From NCBI RefSeq assembly GCF_033473495.1, contig NC_088939.1, positions 1,364,001-1,428,000 on the forward strand: 64,000 bases of DNA, read 5' to 3'. The position numbers and the translations under genes were made by a program. The notes under the pieces were generated by a model. That model was not told the origin of the DNA. It ran no database searches and saw nothing but the letters and a program-made list of their open reading frames with translations. This stretch comes from Cercospora beticola (taxonomy: Eukaryota; Ascomycota; Dothideomycetes; Mycosphaerellales; Mycosphaerellaceae). How positions within the stretch are numbered: position 1 is the stretch's first letter; the number at the start of each line of letters is the position of its first letter. Shown in pieces: positions 10,620 to 21,244 of this stretch.

Positions 10620-11710
10620 TCAATTCTTCGTCGCCCCCTTCACAGCACCCACCTCCTCCTCCAACGCCAAAATATCCGGCACAGGCCCCACAGGCGTAAT
10701 CCCAAAAGGATTAATCTGCGCATGACTCTTCGTATAATGCTTCTTAATATGCGTAAACTCCGTCGTCTCCCCAAACGCCGGAACCTTCCAATACAATTCC
10801 CTCATCCACTTGTGCAAATTCGGGTATCCCGATCGAATATCCCGAATATTACATTTGAAGTGCTGAACATAAACTGGATCGAATCTGATCGCTGTCGTGA
10901 AGAGTCTGACATCAGCTTCCGTGATGCGAGAACCGTGGTAGTACGGTCCATCACGGGGTTGAGAAAGTTGTTCTTCGATTTTATCGAGAGAGGCGAAGAG
11001 GGTTTTGACGGCGGATTCGTAGGCTTCTTGGGTTGTGGCGAAACCGGATTTGTAGACGCCGTTGTTGACGTCGTTGTAGGTCCATTCGTTTGTGGCTTCA
11101 ATTGTATCTTTGAGATCGGAAGGTAAGAGGTCGATTTTTGCTTTGTCTTCTGGGAGGAGGTGGTCGAATTCGTGGTAGAACATGCGGATGATTTCACTGG
11201 ATTCGTTGCTGACGATCTTGCGCTGTTTGACGTCGTAAAGGGTTGGTACTGTGAAGCGGCCGGAGTAGTCGGGTTCGTTTTCGAAGTAGATATCACGGAG
11301 GTGGGTGTATTCTTTGTGAATCGGATCGGGTTCGGTGAATTCTCCTGGTTCTTTCTCGTCTGGGGTGGCGAATCTCCAGCCTTTCTCGCCGAGATGCCAG
11401 TGGACTGATGTGTAAGGGATGATGTCTTCTAGACCCTTGAGCTTGCGCACGATCAAGGCTCGGTGCGCCCATGGGCATGCGTAGGAGACATAGAGGTGGT
11501 AGCGGCCCTTCTCGGCTGGGAACTCGGCATTGGGGTCTTTCGATACCCAGTTGCGGAAGGAAGAAGTTTGTCTCTTGAACTCGCCAGACTTGTCTTTGGG
11601 ATCAACCCAATTCAGAATTGACTTCTTATCAGACTGTAGCAAGGATGTCAGTACATACCTATTTTGACAGAGAATTTGCCTTCTTTCGGCGCCTCACTTA
11701 CGGACGCCAT
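10620..11710 (-). CDS. ECM4: Glutathionyl-hydroquinone reductase (omega-like GST)
   Basis: The exons are 11710-11702 (ATG GCG TCC) and 11633-10620, with a 68-nt intron (GTAAGT donor, TACTGAC branch, CTACAG acceptor); the product is 340 aa. The long frame itself begins at TTG, and the tiny first exon supplies the ATG. The protein is a xi/omega-class glutathione transferase of the Ecm4/Gto type, which uses GSH to reduce glutathionyl-hydroquinones. The thioredoxin-like N-terminal domain has the catalytic-Cys motif YACPWAHRAL, followed by SVHWHLGEKGWRF. The family's cis-Pro region is FTVPTLYD and the SNESSEIIRMF glutathione-binding motif follows. The C-terminal helical domain is complete. It probably acts in the cytosol or mitochondria in quinone detoxification and redox defence. 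Confidence 0.9.
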
Positions 11711-12052
11711 GATTGTTCTGGAGTAGGTTTTGCTGGGAATCTGTCTGTTGATTAAGGAAAGGCGATTGCTTGCAGTCCTGAGCATCGATTGAGATGATGA
11801 CAATGGTCTTCTCTTTTTGCAGAAGGCGTGAAGTTATAGCATAGCTTGTAGCTTACAGAGCTCAATCATCGGCGCCGACGTCCAGAGACTTGATGTGGTC
11901 ATGATTACATGATGCCTACTAATTGCTGCTAAGTGGCGGCTAATTGTCCGGTCTCGGCCAGAATTCATGCTAAAGCTTTTGCCCCTCCAAAGCTAGCCTC
12001 TTTCCGGCCCCGAAATCTGCATCTCTGAAGACTGCATTGTTCATGCACACCT
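11711..12052. other. Intergenic region
   Basis: This is the promoter of the GST gene and the 3' flank of IML1. A CTAATTG hexamer-plus repeat occurs twice near 11918 and 11939. I see nothing else. Confidence 0.5.
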
Positions 12053-15000
12053 TCACAGTCCTCTCAACTGCGCACGATGATTTCCACTCAAAGGGGGTAA
12101 CTGCATCGGCGGTACATCCAAGTCCGCCATGCCAGACGACGCAGTGCTCATCGGACTTGGCGCCACCGCCGGTCTGACGCGATCAATCTCATTGTAAAAT
12201 TGTCTCAACGCCTCTTCGTTCTTACAAAACGCCTTGAAGTGTTTCTGGACCGTATCAACAGTCACATCTGGACGGTCGAATTCAGTCGTAGGCCTCATAG
12301 TAGACGTTAGTTTGCTTGTTGCAAGCCTGTTGGGTAGTAAATAGAAATCGCCAATGTCATTTGCGAGTATTTGCGCGAGTACCAAACCAGATTTGTGCAC
12401 GAACTGTGTGTATTGGTACGAAGGTGGGCCAAAGGAGTATCGCACATTGATCGAGGTGGTAAATGTGCTGGCTGCTTCATAATCGAGGACGAAGTCGAGC
12501 TTTTTCAGCAGGCGTTTGTGATATGCCAGAGGATCTTCGACTGTACGCGGAGAGAAAGTGTGTGGCTCCATTAGAGGCGTGGCGAGAACTTTGTCTGGTG
12601 GACGCACGGCAAGTTTGACTGGCTGTGGCTGGTCGTACGGATGGTGCTCTCTGAACTTGCACGCTTCTTGAAGAGGAACCTGCATCAGCTTTAAGCCATA
12701 TCCTTCGACCGAACTAGACCACCGAGCAATAGCTTCCCGGATCAGTTTCGCTGATGTTCCAAGCCATTCCAGCTGGATGTGATAGCAGTTCTCTGGGTTG
12801 TGAATGCGATCGTAATGCAAGTCCATGATCTGAAGATGGTCAGATTTCTTCTGCGGGTCGACGTTAAACTGCATAGACTGGCTGAGCATGATTTGTTTTG
12901 GTTCCGTGGGATATAGGCCGGGTGTTCCTTTGTCAGATGATGAGCTCGAGTCGGTGGCGCTAATGCCGCTGACTGGTCTCAGCATCGGTGACTTCATGGA
13001 GTCAGTCATAGGCGTGGGAGGTATCGATCTCCATGGCGCCTTGCTGAACAATCCAGTGGTGTTCGGATACTCCGTCGTTCTGTAGGCGCTGCTGATCTGG
13101 TAGAAGTAATGGCCATCTCGGAATTTGTGCTTCTGTCGCACATGAGAAAAGACACCGCGACTCATCAGCTCGTTGCCGACATTGACAGCATCCTCGCGCA
13201 ACTCTAGATCTCTGAATACACCCAGTAGCCACGTTGTCATCTCATCACCTCTAAAGCATTTCAGATGTGTGACGGTGAGCCATCTTCTATCACGCACTTC
13301 TACACCATATGGAGGTGGTTCTTGCATCTGTTTGACCAGCTTAACGATGTCGAAGTTGCTGCTGTGATGCTTCTCAGCTTCTGAGAACAGAGAAGCATCA
13401 AGGTCACCCTCTTCGAGTTGGCTGGACAGAGCAGGACCATGCGCATTGACAACGACACTTGGATCTCGAGTCTGATACTCAATGGCCAGCGGGTTCGGAT
13501 CGCGCTCGGCCGTGTACGGTGTGGATGCCGACTTCTTCACCGAGACCTGGTGCGATTGGTCTTCGGCGGAGAAGTATCGCTGGCGTTGCCATAATTGTGT
13601 CAGTCGCTGAATACCCTCGATGCGCCGCTCCTCATCAGAAAGACCCCCTAGCCGGCTTTGGTAGTCCGTCTTCGATATGTCTACTGGCAAGAGTACAAGC
13701 CGTACTTTGAAGGTAACATTGATTTCTGGAAGAGGTGCCAGGCGTAAGATGTGCTCGTCAAGCTCTGTCCAATCTGTAATCGGTGCCTCGGAGTGGTACG
13801 AAATCTCTGGCTTGATATTCAGACCGAGGATGGTACGCATCTTTGGCTCGTAGGATGTCACATAGTGTTGCGACTCCAGATCTTCGCTACCAATGCCTGA
13901 TTTTGGAGAGTACTGAACAATTTGCACTTCGAAATCTGAGATTCGCTGTATCTCATGGTACCACCGGCCCAACGAGAGCAGGATAGGCCTTCCTTTGCTT
14001 TGGACAATCTGCTCGCCGCCACTGTTCCTGATCGCCACAATCTGGAAGCCACGAATAAGACGCACGTCAATCAGTCTCTCCACAAGTATACTCGCGGACT
14101 CTTCTTTGAGCCCACTGGAATCGCTTATGACATGTCGTTTGACCTGCTTGCGGTAGTAGAATTCGAGCTCAGCTGGCGATGGCTTGTACTCCGAAGTAAG
14201 CGGCAAAGCAGCAGGAGCGCACATCGACGACCACTTGAACGAGCCAGTGCTCACGGGACGTGGGAAGACATGCTGCCATTTGCGGTATTGACTTGCCACT
14301 CGCATGTTGTCTCTTCGAGGATTGCAGGGATTTAGAAGCATGACCCAAGGGGACATCATGTCCAGTGCCTCGTGTGTCGAATCGTGCCGGCTTCTGCGAC
14401 CAAAGTTCGAGCCACCTCCCTTTGGCGTAGTGGAGAAAGAGGTATCATTCTGCAGAGCCTTGGTGACTGTAGTGTTCTCCATATTCTGCTCCAGAATCTT
14501 GACGAGTTCATCGCTTTCCGACCCTCTTCCTTTGTTGGGCGTGTGTGCGTGCTGCTCAGACTGTATTTCAATTGGCTTTGAGATGTGATATGGGTCCGGC
14601 TCACTGAACTGTTGGGAGATCATGCTCTGTTGTGATGGTTTTCGTCTCAGGCTGGCTTGGAAGGCCTTTGCAAGCCCACTGTTTTTGTCGCTTGCAGTTA
14701 TAGAGGCGAGGGAAGCCGCATAATTGATCTCCTTCTCCTTCTCCGCGTGCTCGACCGACAATGTTGTGCTCGCCACGCCTCTACTTGGCGCCAGACCTTT
14801 GGGTCCCAGGCTGATCTTACGGCCTGTCTGCATCAACGGATGGGGCGGTAGACGATTTCTCTTCGCACCGTAAAGAGCAGCCTTAGTTGCGCTGCCAGTG
14901 GTGTCAGGTGCAGCGATCTCAATTGGACGACTCTTCTCGGGGCTCGCCTTTTTGGGCTTTTCATGAAAAGGCAGGCCACGGACAGTATCCGCCGAGCCCA

Positions 15001-16336
15001 TCGATGGCTCCAAAGAGGGCACTCTCACCAAATTGCGCAGCGCTGCAGGCTCTTCGCCAAAGACTTGATTGTCGTGAGAATCCATGACGCCAGTATCAAT
15101 TTCACCGAAGCCAGAGTCCTTCAGGAAAGGTAAAGCGATGTCATGAACAGGTTCTTCCGTTTCCGACAATGTCCATGTTGTCAATTGCTCTTCGAGAGAG
15201 GTATGCCAGTATGAGATGTCGACCCAGTGTGGTAAAGCGTACTCTGTAGTCCCATCGTGATCGTAACGGAACAAAGGCACTGGGTGCAGTGGTCTCGGTG
15301 AAAGAGCAACGATATCCACGCCAATGCTATTGCCAACAAGCAAGTCAGTAGTCTGCTTGAGCAGCGTGTGGTCCGCATCAAAGACCCCGATTCCAGCTGT
15401 GATGGCAATAATTGAGGTGCCGGTGCTCATCAAATGTGCGTCGTTCTGATCATCTGCGAAGTCCATAGCTGTCAGATGGATAGCTTCGAGTATGTTGCTT
15501 TCTGCCGCAAGAGAAACCGATCTTGACAGAGTCAAATCGTTGAATGCTTTTTTAATCTTGTGCAAGATGTCATTCCACGTGATACTGGTCACTTCGGACA
15601 CCAACAAGATGTAAAAGTCCTCGCCATGCTGATGGGTTTGAGTGTCGCGCTTGCTAATGCCATCGGTTCCCGTAGCACGTCCAAAAAGGATGACTGACGC
15701 GAGATGCCGTGCCTTGGCCCTCTCCCACTTTTGGAACAGCTCCTGGAGGAAATCGTCAATCAATCTCTCATACATGAGAGATCCATTGCTCCAGCCTTCG
15801 AGCATTTCTCTCGACACTTCGATGAGAATGGAGTAGCGGGCGCTTCGACTCCTGAAAATGGGCTTCGTATAAGGGTGTGAGACGAAGGCAGAATCGACGT
15901 TTTTGCCTGCCACCCAAATCTGCTCGACGTCGGCAATCACAGAGCCAAGATACTTGAGCACCTGACCTTCAAACATAACCGTGTCTTCAAGACATTTCAT
16001 CAGCTGCCACATATCCGCTCGGGACAGATATTGATCGCGGAAGAATATTTCAACATGGGTTGCGGTCGCCACGTCGGTGTCGTCGATGAGCTGGATCTTG
16101 CCTTGTGTCCTATTCTCGAATCCAAATAGAGACGCCAAAGAGACATGTATCGAGATCTCATTCGCGCCACCGGCCTGACCAGCAGGACATATGCAGAGCG
16201 AGCGCGCCCCTGGAGCAGATAGGTGTGCAACTTCGCCGACATGCATTGCTCTCGGACCGGCGAGAACGTCGAACCCGGAAACGCGGTCATCGTGAAGCAC
16301 GATGGTGCAAGGCTTTTCCACACCATCACCGGCCAT
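12053..16336 (-). CDS. IML1: IML1, vacuolar GATOR1/SEACIT subunit (DEPDC5 homologue)
   Basis: This single exon of 1427 codons starts at ATG 16336. It is the Iml1/DEPDC5 subunit of the SEACIT (GATOR1) complex, which stimulates GTP hydrolysis by the Rag-type GTPase at the vacuole and so restrains TORC1 on amino-acid loss. The N-terminal region (about 1-400) matches the Iml1 N-terminal module, including CTIVLHDDRVSGFDVL and VGEVAHLSAPG. The central 450-700 is Ser/Lys-rich linker. A DEP domain lies at about 1005-1085 (from PPPYGVEVRDRRW to GHYFYQISSAYR). The C-terminal domain includes NCYHIQLEWLGTSAKLI and NVRYSFGPPSYQYTQFVH. The length is slightly below many homologues (about 1500-1800), mainly in linkers. 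I see no defect. Confidence 0.9.
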   Translation of the reverse strand: MAGDGVEKPCTIVLHDDRVSGFDVLAGPRAMHVGEVAHLSAPGARSLCICPAGQAGGANEISIHVSLASLFGFENRTQGKIQLIDDTDVATATHVEIFFRDQYLSRADMWQLMKCLEDTVMFEGQVLKYLGSVIADVEQIWVAGKNVDSAFVSHPYTKPIFRSRSARYSILIEVSREMLEGWSNGSLMYERLIDDFLQELFQKWERAKARHLASVILFGRATGTDGISKRDTQTHQHGEDFYILLVSEVTSITWNDILHKIKKAFNDLTLSRSVSLAAESNILEAIHLTAMDFADDQNDAHLMSTGTSIIAITAGIGVFDADHTLLKQTTDLLVGNSIGVDIVALSPRPLHPVPLFRYDHDGTTEYALPHWVDISYWHTSLEEQLTTWTLSETEEPVHDIALPFLKDSGFGEIDTGVMDSHDNQVFGEEPAALRNLVRVPSLEPSMGSADTVRGLPFHEKPKKASPEKSRPIEIAAPDTTGSATKAALYGAKRNRLPPHPLMQTGRKISLGPKGLAPSRGVASTTLSVEHAEKEKEINYAASLASITASDKNSGLAKAFQASLRRKPSQQSMISQQFSEPDPYHISKPIEIQSEQHAHTPNKGRGSESDELVKILEQNMENTTVTKALQNDTSFSTTPKGGGSNFGRRSRHDSTHEALDMMSPWVMLLNPCNPRRDNMRVASQYRKWQHVFPRPVSTGSFKWSSMCAPAALPLTSEYKPSPAELEFYYRKQVKRHVISDSSGLKEESASILVERLIDVRLIRGFQIVAIRNSGGEQIVQSKGRPILLSLGRWYHEIQRISDFEVQIVQYSPKSGIGSEDLESQHYVTSYEPKMRTILGLNIKPEISYHSEAPITDWTELDEHILRLAPLPEINVTFKVRLVLLPVDISKTDYQSRLGGLSDEERRIEGIQRLTQLWQRQRYFSAEDQSHQVSVKKSASTPYTAERDPNPLAIEYQTRDPSVVVNAHGPALSSQLEEGDLDASLFSEAEKHHSSNFDIVKLVKQMQEPPPYGVEVRDRRWLTVTHLKCFRGDEMTTWLLGVFRDLELREDAVNVGNELMSRGVFSHVRQKHKFRDGHYFYQISSAYRTTEYPNTTGLFSKAPWRSIPPTPMTDSMKSPMLRPVSGISATDSSSSSDKGTPGLYPTEPKQIMLSQSMQFNVDPQKKSDHLQIMDLHYDRIHNPENCYHIQLEWLGTSAKLIREAIARWSSSVEGYGLKLMQVPLQEACKFREHHPYDQPQPVKLAVRPPDKVLATPLMEPHTFSPRTVEDPLAYHKRLLKKLDFVLDYEAASTFTTSINVRYSFGPPSYQYTQFVHKSGLVLAQILANDIGDFYLLPNRLATSKLTSTMRPTTEFDRPDVTVDTVQKHFKAFCKNEEALRQFYNEIDRVRPAVAPSPMSTASSGMADLDVPPMQLPPLSGNHRAQLRGL

Positions 16337-16719
16337 TATGTCTGTCCTCAGGAAGACCTTGGGCGGAGAATGGGATTCGATTTGTGGAATCCAATTGTTT
16401 TACGTCGGATGTCGCTGTAGATGTATCCTAGCCCGCACAAATGCAGGCGGTCGATGGGTACTGCAAAATTTCATGGCTGGTCATGTATTACAAGCGGACC
16501 GAATCTTCATGGAGGGAAGGAGAGGAAACAACAAGCATAGCAGTCGTCAATGATGTCGTGCAGGCGATGAAGACGCGAAGTGCGTGAAGTGGAGTCGCGT
16601 GTCGGAAGCGTGGGGATCCACAACTCGCATCCCCTGGTGCCCTGATGGAATACAGGACTTTGTATCGTCACTTATCGCCAGCGCCACACTCTGCTTCAAC
16701 AATCAATAGCCACTCGTTC
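16337..16719. promoter_or_regulatory. Divergent promoter region, IML1 / EF-hand gene
   Basis: The 383 bp between the two divergent start codons must carry both promoters. I recognise no specific operator. Confidence 0.5.
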
Positions 16720-17402
16720 ATGATGTTCCTCTTTGCATTCGCTGTAGCTACGGCAGGCCTGCTACAGCATGTCCAGGCGCATGGCGACCATGCCCATGAA
16801 GCAGCGCCTTCCGTAGACGCCAACGCCGACTGGGCGACAAGGCACATGGCGGGTAAGTAGCATCTTGCACTTTGATGGTCATCTCGCTCGGATAGCACTG
16901 ACCGGCTGTACTAGAGGAGCATCACATCGCCGACTTCGACGCCGGCTCCTTCTTCAACCTGCACGATTACGACTCCTCCAACTTCTGGACCATGGACGAC
17001 CTACTCAAAACATATGGCCTCCGCGACGAAAGCACAAACAACATCTCGGAAGATGATAAACGTCGAGGCGTCCAGCGAGTCATCGAGATGTATGATCGTG
17101 ACCTGGACAACCGAATCTCGTTCGCCGAATACACTATTGGAGTTGCGCAAGGCATCATTCTTCCCGATCTAGGCTATGGTCCTGGTCATCACGGAGATGA
17201 CGAATACGAGTATGAAATTCATCACTGGGAGAAATACCATGACGAGAACACGAAAGAGGAGGATTTGACGCATCCGGAGGACATTGAACATTTCAGAAAG
17301 CATGAGGAGATGGAGGCCGCTCAGGAGAGGCAGGAACAGATGGACCGCATGCCGATCATCGAGTCCAATATTCCTGCCAAGTTTCGGAGGAAGGAGTTGT
17401 AG
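16720..17402 (+). CDS. Secretory-pathway EF-hand protein (Ssp120/nucleobindin-like)
   Basis: The exons are 16720-16852 and 16915-17402 (62-nt intron, GTAAGT donor, CTGAC branch, CTAG acceptor, phase 1); the product is 206 aa. Translation from the first of two adjacent Mets gives a signal peptide (MMFLFAFAVATAGLLQHVQA), then mature sequence beginning with a His-rich HGDHAH. The core has LHDYDSSNFW and MDDLLKTYGL, followed by a canonical EF-hand loop DRDLDNRISFAE with D1, D3, D5 and E12. The C-terminal 70 residues are charged and probably helical, ending RRKEL. This layout resembles yeast Ssp120 and animal nucleobindin-type proteins of the ER/Golgi lumen. Calcium binding is likely. The cargo-receptor role is inferred from the family. 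Confidence 0.85.
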
Positions 17403-17738
17403 GGAACATGAAAGAGCAGAGAAATCGGCAGATGCCCTTGGGGAAGCCAACGCCTGGCTGGAGGAAAATTTCTCGGGAGCAGGACACTCGTCGTCCAGCA
17501 GAGAAGTGACTCAAGGCGAAGAGAAACAGCATGAGTCGAAGGTGCCATCTAGGAATATGGATAAGGATAAGGTAGACACGCCTCGATTCCAGCGCCAGTG
17601 GTACTGGGTTGCCTTGTCCATCCTCTCCTGGGGAATCTTCTGGCGCTTTGCAGACGAACATGGAGAGAATGTCCTGGCACGCAGCCTTGCATGGTTCACG
17701 GTGCTGGTCGCCGTACTCCTGGCATCCCTCATGTGATT
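17403..17738 (+). other. Coding-like tail with a membrane segment, unresolved
   Basis: Immediately after the EF-hand stop, another frame reads as convincing protein (EHERAEKSADALGEANAWL, then a linker) to the stop at about 17736. It ends in a Trp-rich membrane span around QRQWYWVALSILSWGIFW and a second hydrophobic stretch (FTVLVAVLLASLM). The first ATG in this frame is near 17558, which would give a 59-residue tail-anchored protein. Alternatively it is a 3' exon of the EF-hand gene: a GT near 17362 and an AG at the TTGTAG near 17402 would keep frame, but the intron would be only about 40 nt with a poor donor. I cannot decide. Confidence 0.35.
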
Positions 17739-18310
17739 GTTGAGGCTACGAGGCACGAAGGAACCAAGTCTACGAATGCACGACTTTGCGATTGTCACGA
17801 ACATCAACCGGCTGCAGCCGCACATTCAGGGCGCTATTGCGCAACTCCCACATGTACAGTACAGTAGAAGTGCAGCAGCATTGTACAGTAGCGTGGTCTT
17901 TAGCATGGGGGTTGCCCAGCTAGCCCATGCTAGGGCACCGGATCAACTCGCGATCTGTAGGACAGTTCCCGAGGTGATGTATACATCGGCTCACTGCCCC
18001 CAACACGTCCCCAATCGTTCTTCTCTCATCTCTCGTGATTTTTGCTATGACTGCCAGCAATACGCGTCCTGGTTGACTCGGCTCAAGTAATCTAGGGCCG
18101 CCGATTAGCGTTTGCCCGAGGCTTGGCTTCGCCTTAGCCATGACAGAATTGAGCTCGTGACATTACCAGCACGACGCAAGGTCCTCTTTCACGAACGGAG
18201 CCACTCTTATTCCCAGTCATAAGTATTCCCTTTCACCTTCTCACCCACTCTCCCATATCCATACTGCCATCACATCTCATACACATAGCGCTCGTACGGC
18301 ACGTCCAACC
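17739..18310. other. Intergenic region
   Basis: This is the promoter and 5' UTR of the F-box-like gene. I see no coding potential. A CT/CA-rich stretch occurs just before the ATG. Confidence 0.5.
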
Positions 18311-19066
18311 ATGTTCTCGAACCCATTGAAGCGAAGCTTCCTCTGTCTTACAGCGGAACCAGGGACCGTCTGCGCCGGCCTCCCCACCAAGAAGCCCCGT
18401 GCAGCAGCAGTACCAACAACACAGCATCAAGCCACCGCACCTGCGGCAGTTCCTCCGAAATCTCAGTTCCTATCTCTCCCCGCCGAACTCCGCAACGAGA
18501 TCTACAACCATGCCCTCGTGCAATCCTCCCCCATCTCACTACCTTACGCGTACGAAACTCGCAGCACGACGCGCTCTCCGTCAAGCAGAAATGGCTTAGC
18601 TTCAGCATCATGCACAGCTACGACTTACTCTGGCGAACCACCTTTCCTGCGCACATCACGTCTCATCCGCTCCGAAGCCATGCCCATCTACTATGGCTGC
18701 AATACTTTCAGCGCGCCCAGCCCCGCCTCCGCGCATAAATTCCTCAAACCGCTGAGCTCAGCAAAGATGAGCATGTTGCGCTTCTTCCGGCCTGTGGAAC
18801 TGGCACTGGAGTTGCAGGGAAGTCTACAGGTGAGGAAAAGGTGGGAGGAGAGCGTGAGGCGGACCGTAAATCGTTTGGTGAAAGATGTGGGGAAGGGAAG
18901 TCTGAGATGGGAGAGTTTGCAGCTTGGTGTGAAGAGCAGAGATGAGGGGACGAGGTGGCTCGGTCTGCGGGAGGTGGGATTTGGAGTGAAGAGGGAGGCG
19001 GAGGGGTGGAGGTTGCTTGGACCGGAGGAGGAAGAGGAGGCTATGGAAGGGGTCGTGGCGACCTGA
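18311..19066 (+). CDS. 2EXR/F-box-like domain protein
   Basis: This is a 251-aa single-exon gene. After a basic Ala/Pro-rich N-terminus, residues about 53-70 read FLSLPAELRNEIYNHAL, the signature of the fungal LPxELRNxIY (2EXR, F-box-like) family. The second family block, PPFLRTSRLIRSEAMPIYYGCNTF-like, starts at about 115. The C-terminal half is Arg/Glu-rich and probably helical, ending in a Glu run. Members are numerous in filamentous ascomycetes and mostly uncharacterised; an SCF-adaptor-like role is a common but untested suggestion. I see no membrane segment or signal peptide. Confidence 0.8.
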   Translation: MFSNPLKRSFLCLTAEPGTVCAGLPTKKPRAAAVPTTQHQATAPAAVPPKSQFLSLPAELRNEIYNHALVQSSPISLPYAYETRSTTRSPSSRNGLASASCTATTYSGEPPFLRTSRLIRSEAMPIYYGCNTFSAPSPASAHKFLKPLSSAKMSMLRFFRPVELALELQGSLQVRKRWEESVRRTVNRLVKDVGKGSLRWESLQLGVKSRDEGTRWLGLREVGFGVKREAEGWRLLGPEEEEEAMEGVVAT

Positions 19067-19591
19067 TGCGATGAGGGTTTGAGTATCAACCAAAATTCTT
19101 CATCGAGCGCTGCCGGAGAGATCTGAGTCATTCGGACAGGGATGGACAATTGCAAGGTCGCGTTTTCCACGCGATCTGTCTGGCCAATAACAACATTACA
19201 ACCATTTGCACGTCTGTGATGTTGAGTCTCGGGTGTTCTGGTCTGTTCGCCCGTGTGCCGAGGAACACTGCGCGCCGGAGGGCAGCTATTCAACCAACAG
19301 TCGGCAGTCGAGCAACACGAAGATCCAAAAGCTTTCAAAACACATGAGAATTCCTTGTCGCATTTTCAAAGGGTATTGGAAAAGAGTTTGCATGGAAGCA
19401 TTGTATTCATAAGCACTGTATACTTCCTACAGCGCAGCTTTGCTGGCGATGGCGTGTTAGACCAGCAGCAAGGTCCCAGACATAATCCTAATCAAGAGAG
19501 CGATTTCGAGAACGGGACCAGGTGCAAAAGAGTGTGCTCAGTGGTTCTCCCAAGTCTTCGCCCTCACCTAAGTCCTGCTTCCATTGTCCCT
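19067..19591. other. Intergenic region between convergent genes
   Basis: These are the 3' flanks of the F-box-like gene (+) and the Myb-like gene (-). I see nothing recognisable. Confidence 0.5.
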
Positions 19592-21244
19592 CTACCTTTC
19601 GTCTTCTGATTCCTCCTGGACATCCGGGAGCTCCTCGTCCTCCTCAGACAGCGGAATCTCTTCTTCATCGGACTCTGCCTTGTCATCAGTCGCCCAAGCG
19701 CGCTGTGCCGTGCCTCTGGTCTGTCTGGTCGATGCGACATGAGTAGACTTGGTCTTCCGAAAGCGTGAAGCTCGCTTGATAGCCGAAGGATTAGCTGGTG
19801 TCTGCTCGACATCGTTTTCCTTTTCGTCGTTGCTCTCGTTGGTCGCCGACGCTGCTCGCGCTCTGGTACGACGGGGAGAAGTCACTGCAGGGGTAGATGG
19901 AACCTTCTGACGACTTGAAACTCGTGTGGATGCTGAAGGTTTTGCTGGGTCCTGCATGATCTCATCCTCACCTTGTTCCTCCTCTTCATCGTCGGGCTTT
20001 TCGGGCGCTACGGGCTTTCTGATTTTGCCCGAATCGACAGCGGCCAGGTGAGCTGATAGCAAGCTCTGGTTGCGAGAAGGTCGTGCAGGTGCTCGAGGTC
20101 TGGTGGGTTTCTGGCCCGCTTCGGCGTCCTCGTCATCCTCTATCACTTTCGCGTCTTCTTCATCCTCCGATCCTGCGGCAGTTCTGGCTCTGGCTTTTCT
20201 GAGAGACGGAGTAGGCTTGGACGCCTGTCTCGCGTTGGAATGTTGCGTTGCTGTAACTTTGGCCGGAATCTCATCGATCTCATCCTCCTCCTCCTCCTCA
20301 TCTCCACTGGAGATTTCAATGGGCTTCTTGCTTGGGGTCTTCAGCTTGCCAAAGGGCTTGTTGTCAGCTTTGGACCTCGTACCGTACGTACGAGAAGGGT
20401 TCGATGGCTTTGCTGGCTTCTCGAACAGTTCACCGTCGTCATCATCCATGTCCTCATCTTCCTCCACATCGTCCTTGGCAATCGTGGCTTCGAACTCCTC
20501 CACCTTATCACGCCTAGATCGGAGATTCCTGCCTGACTTCATTTCTTGCAACTTTGCTTGTTTCTCCTTGCGAGCCTGTTCGCGGTCTCTCTGTTCGATG
20601 TGCCTTTGCTGCCATTCTGCGGATCCCATCGATCCAAATGGGGCTTTCTTTTTGCCTTTGCCAGTCTTTTCTGGAGCTTTCGTGATCGGTTCAGTTTCCC
20701 GGTTCTCTTCATCCGACTTCTCTTTGCCCTTGGCCTTTGGCCGCTCTTCCTCAGCCTTGCCCGCCTCTTTTTCTCCAGCTTGACTCTTCGATGAACCCGC
20801 ATGGCTGCCAGCTCCATCTCCCCTTTTCTCACGTTCCTCCCGCTCTCGACGGAATCTATCCGCCGTGGCTTGTCGCCAACAATCGCCATCGAGATAATGC
20901 GGCCATGAACGACTCAAAAATTGATCGAGCTCTTTCCTCGTCGCTTCATCAACCGAGCTCGTGATTCTTTCAAACAATGCCATATTCGTGGCCAGTTCCT
21001 CAGTAGTGTATGGTTCTTGGCGTTCTTTGTTGGGTCGATCGATATCGTACCAGAGAGGACTCGTGCCATCTCCAAATCGACCGCTGAACTCTCGGTGTAG
21101 AGCATGTTGAGTACCTTTCCAGTCGGGAAAGATCGTCGTGAAGACTTGGTGGACGAGCTTCCTCTGCTTGGAGAGATTCCATTGTGTGTAGAGGAGGAGA
21201 AGAACGCGAAGCTCTTCTTCTGACCAGGGTTGTTTGGGCGTCAT
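19592..21244 (-). CDS. Myb/SANT-like N-terminal domain protein with long charged tail
   Basis: The open frame extends upstream to 21391, but the likely start is ATG 21244, giving 550 aa. The N-terminus PWSEEELRVLLLLYTQWN followed by a helical stretch and PDWKGTQHALHREF resembles a Myb/SANT-like three-helix module (residues about 5-60). A second helical segment with YTTEELATNMALFERI follows. From about 150 the protein is highly charged: Lys/Glu helix-forming sequence, acidic runs (for example EEEEDEIDEIP), and repeated Arg/Lys/Ser-Pro patches that look like nuclear-localisation or AT-hook-like elements. A chromatin-associated nuclear protein is my inference. I do not recognise a named orthologue. 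The tail is low-complexity and unlikely to align well. Confidence 0.65.
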   Translation of the reverse strand: MTPKQPWSEEELRVLLLLYTQWNLSKQRKLVHQVFTTIFPDWKGTQHALHREFSGRFGDGTSPLWYDIDRPNKERQEPYTTEELATNMALFERITSSVDEATRKELDQFLSRSWPHYLDGDCWRQATADRFRREREEREKRGDGAGSHAGSSKSQAGEKEAGKAEEERPKAKGKEKSDEENRETEPITKAPEKTGKGKKKAPFGSMGSAEWQQRHIEQRDREQARKEKQAKLQEMKSGRNLRSRRDKVEEFEATIAKDDVEEDEDMDDDDGELFEKPAKPSNPSRTYGTRSKADNKPFGKLKTPSKKPIEISSGDEEEEEDEIDEIPAKVTATQHSNARQASKPTPSLRKARARTAAGSEDEEDAKVIEDDEDAEAGQKPTRPRAPARPSRNQSLLSAHLAAVDSGKIRKPVAPEKPDDEEEEQGEDEIMQDPAKPSASTRVSSRQKVPSTPAVTSPRRTRARAASATNESNDEKENDVEQTPANPSAIKRASRFRKTKSTHVASTRQTRGTAQRAWATDDKAESDEEEIPLSEEDEELPDVQEESEDER

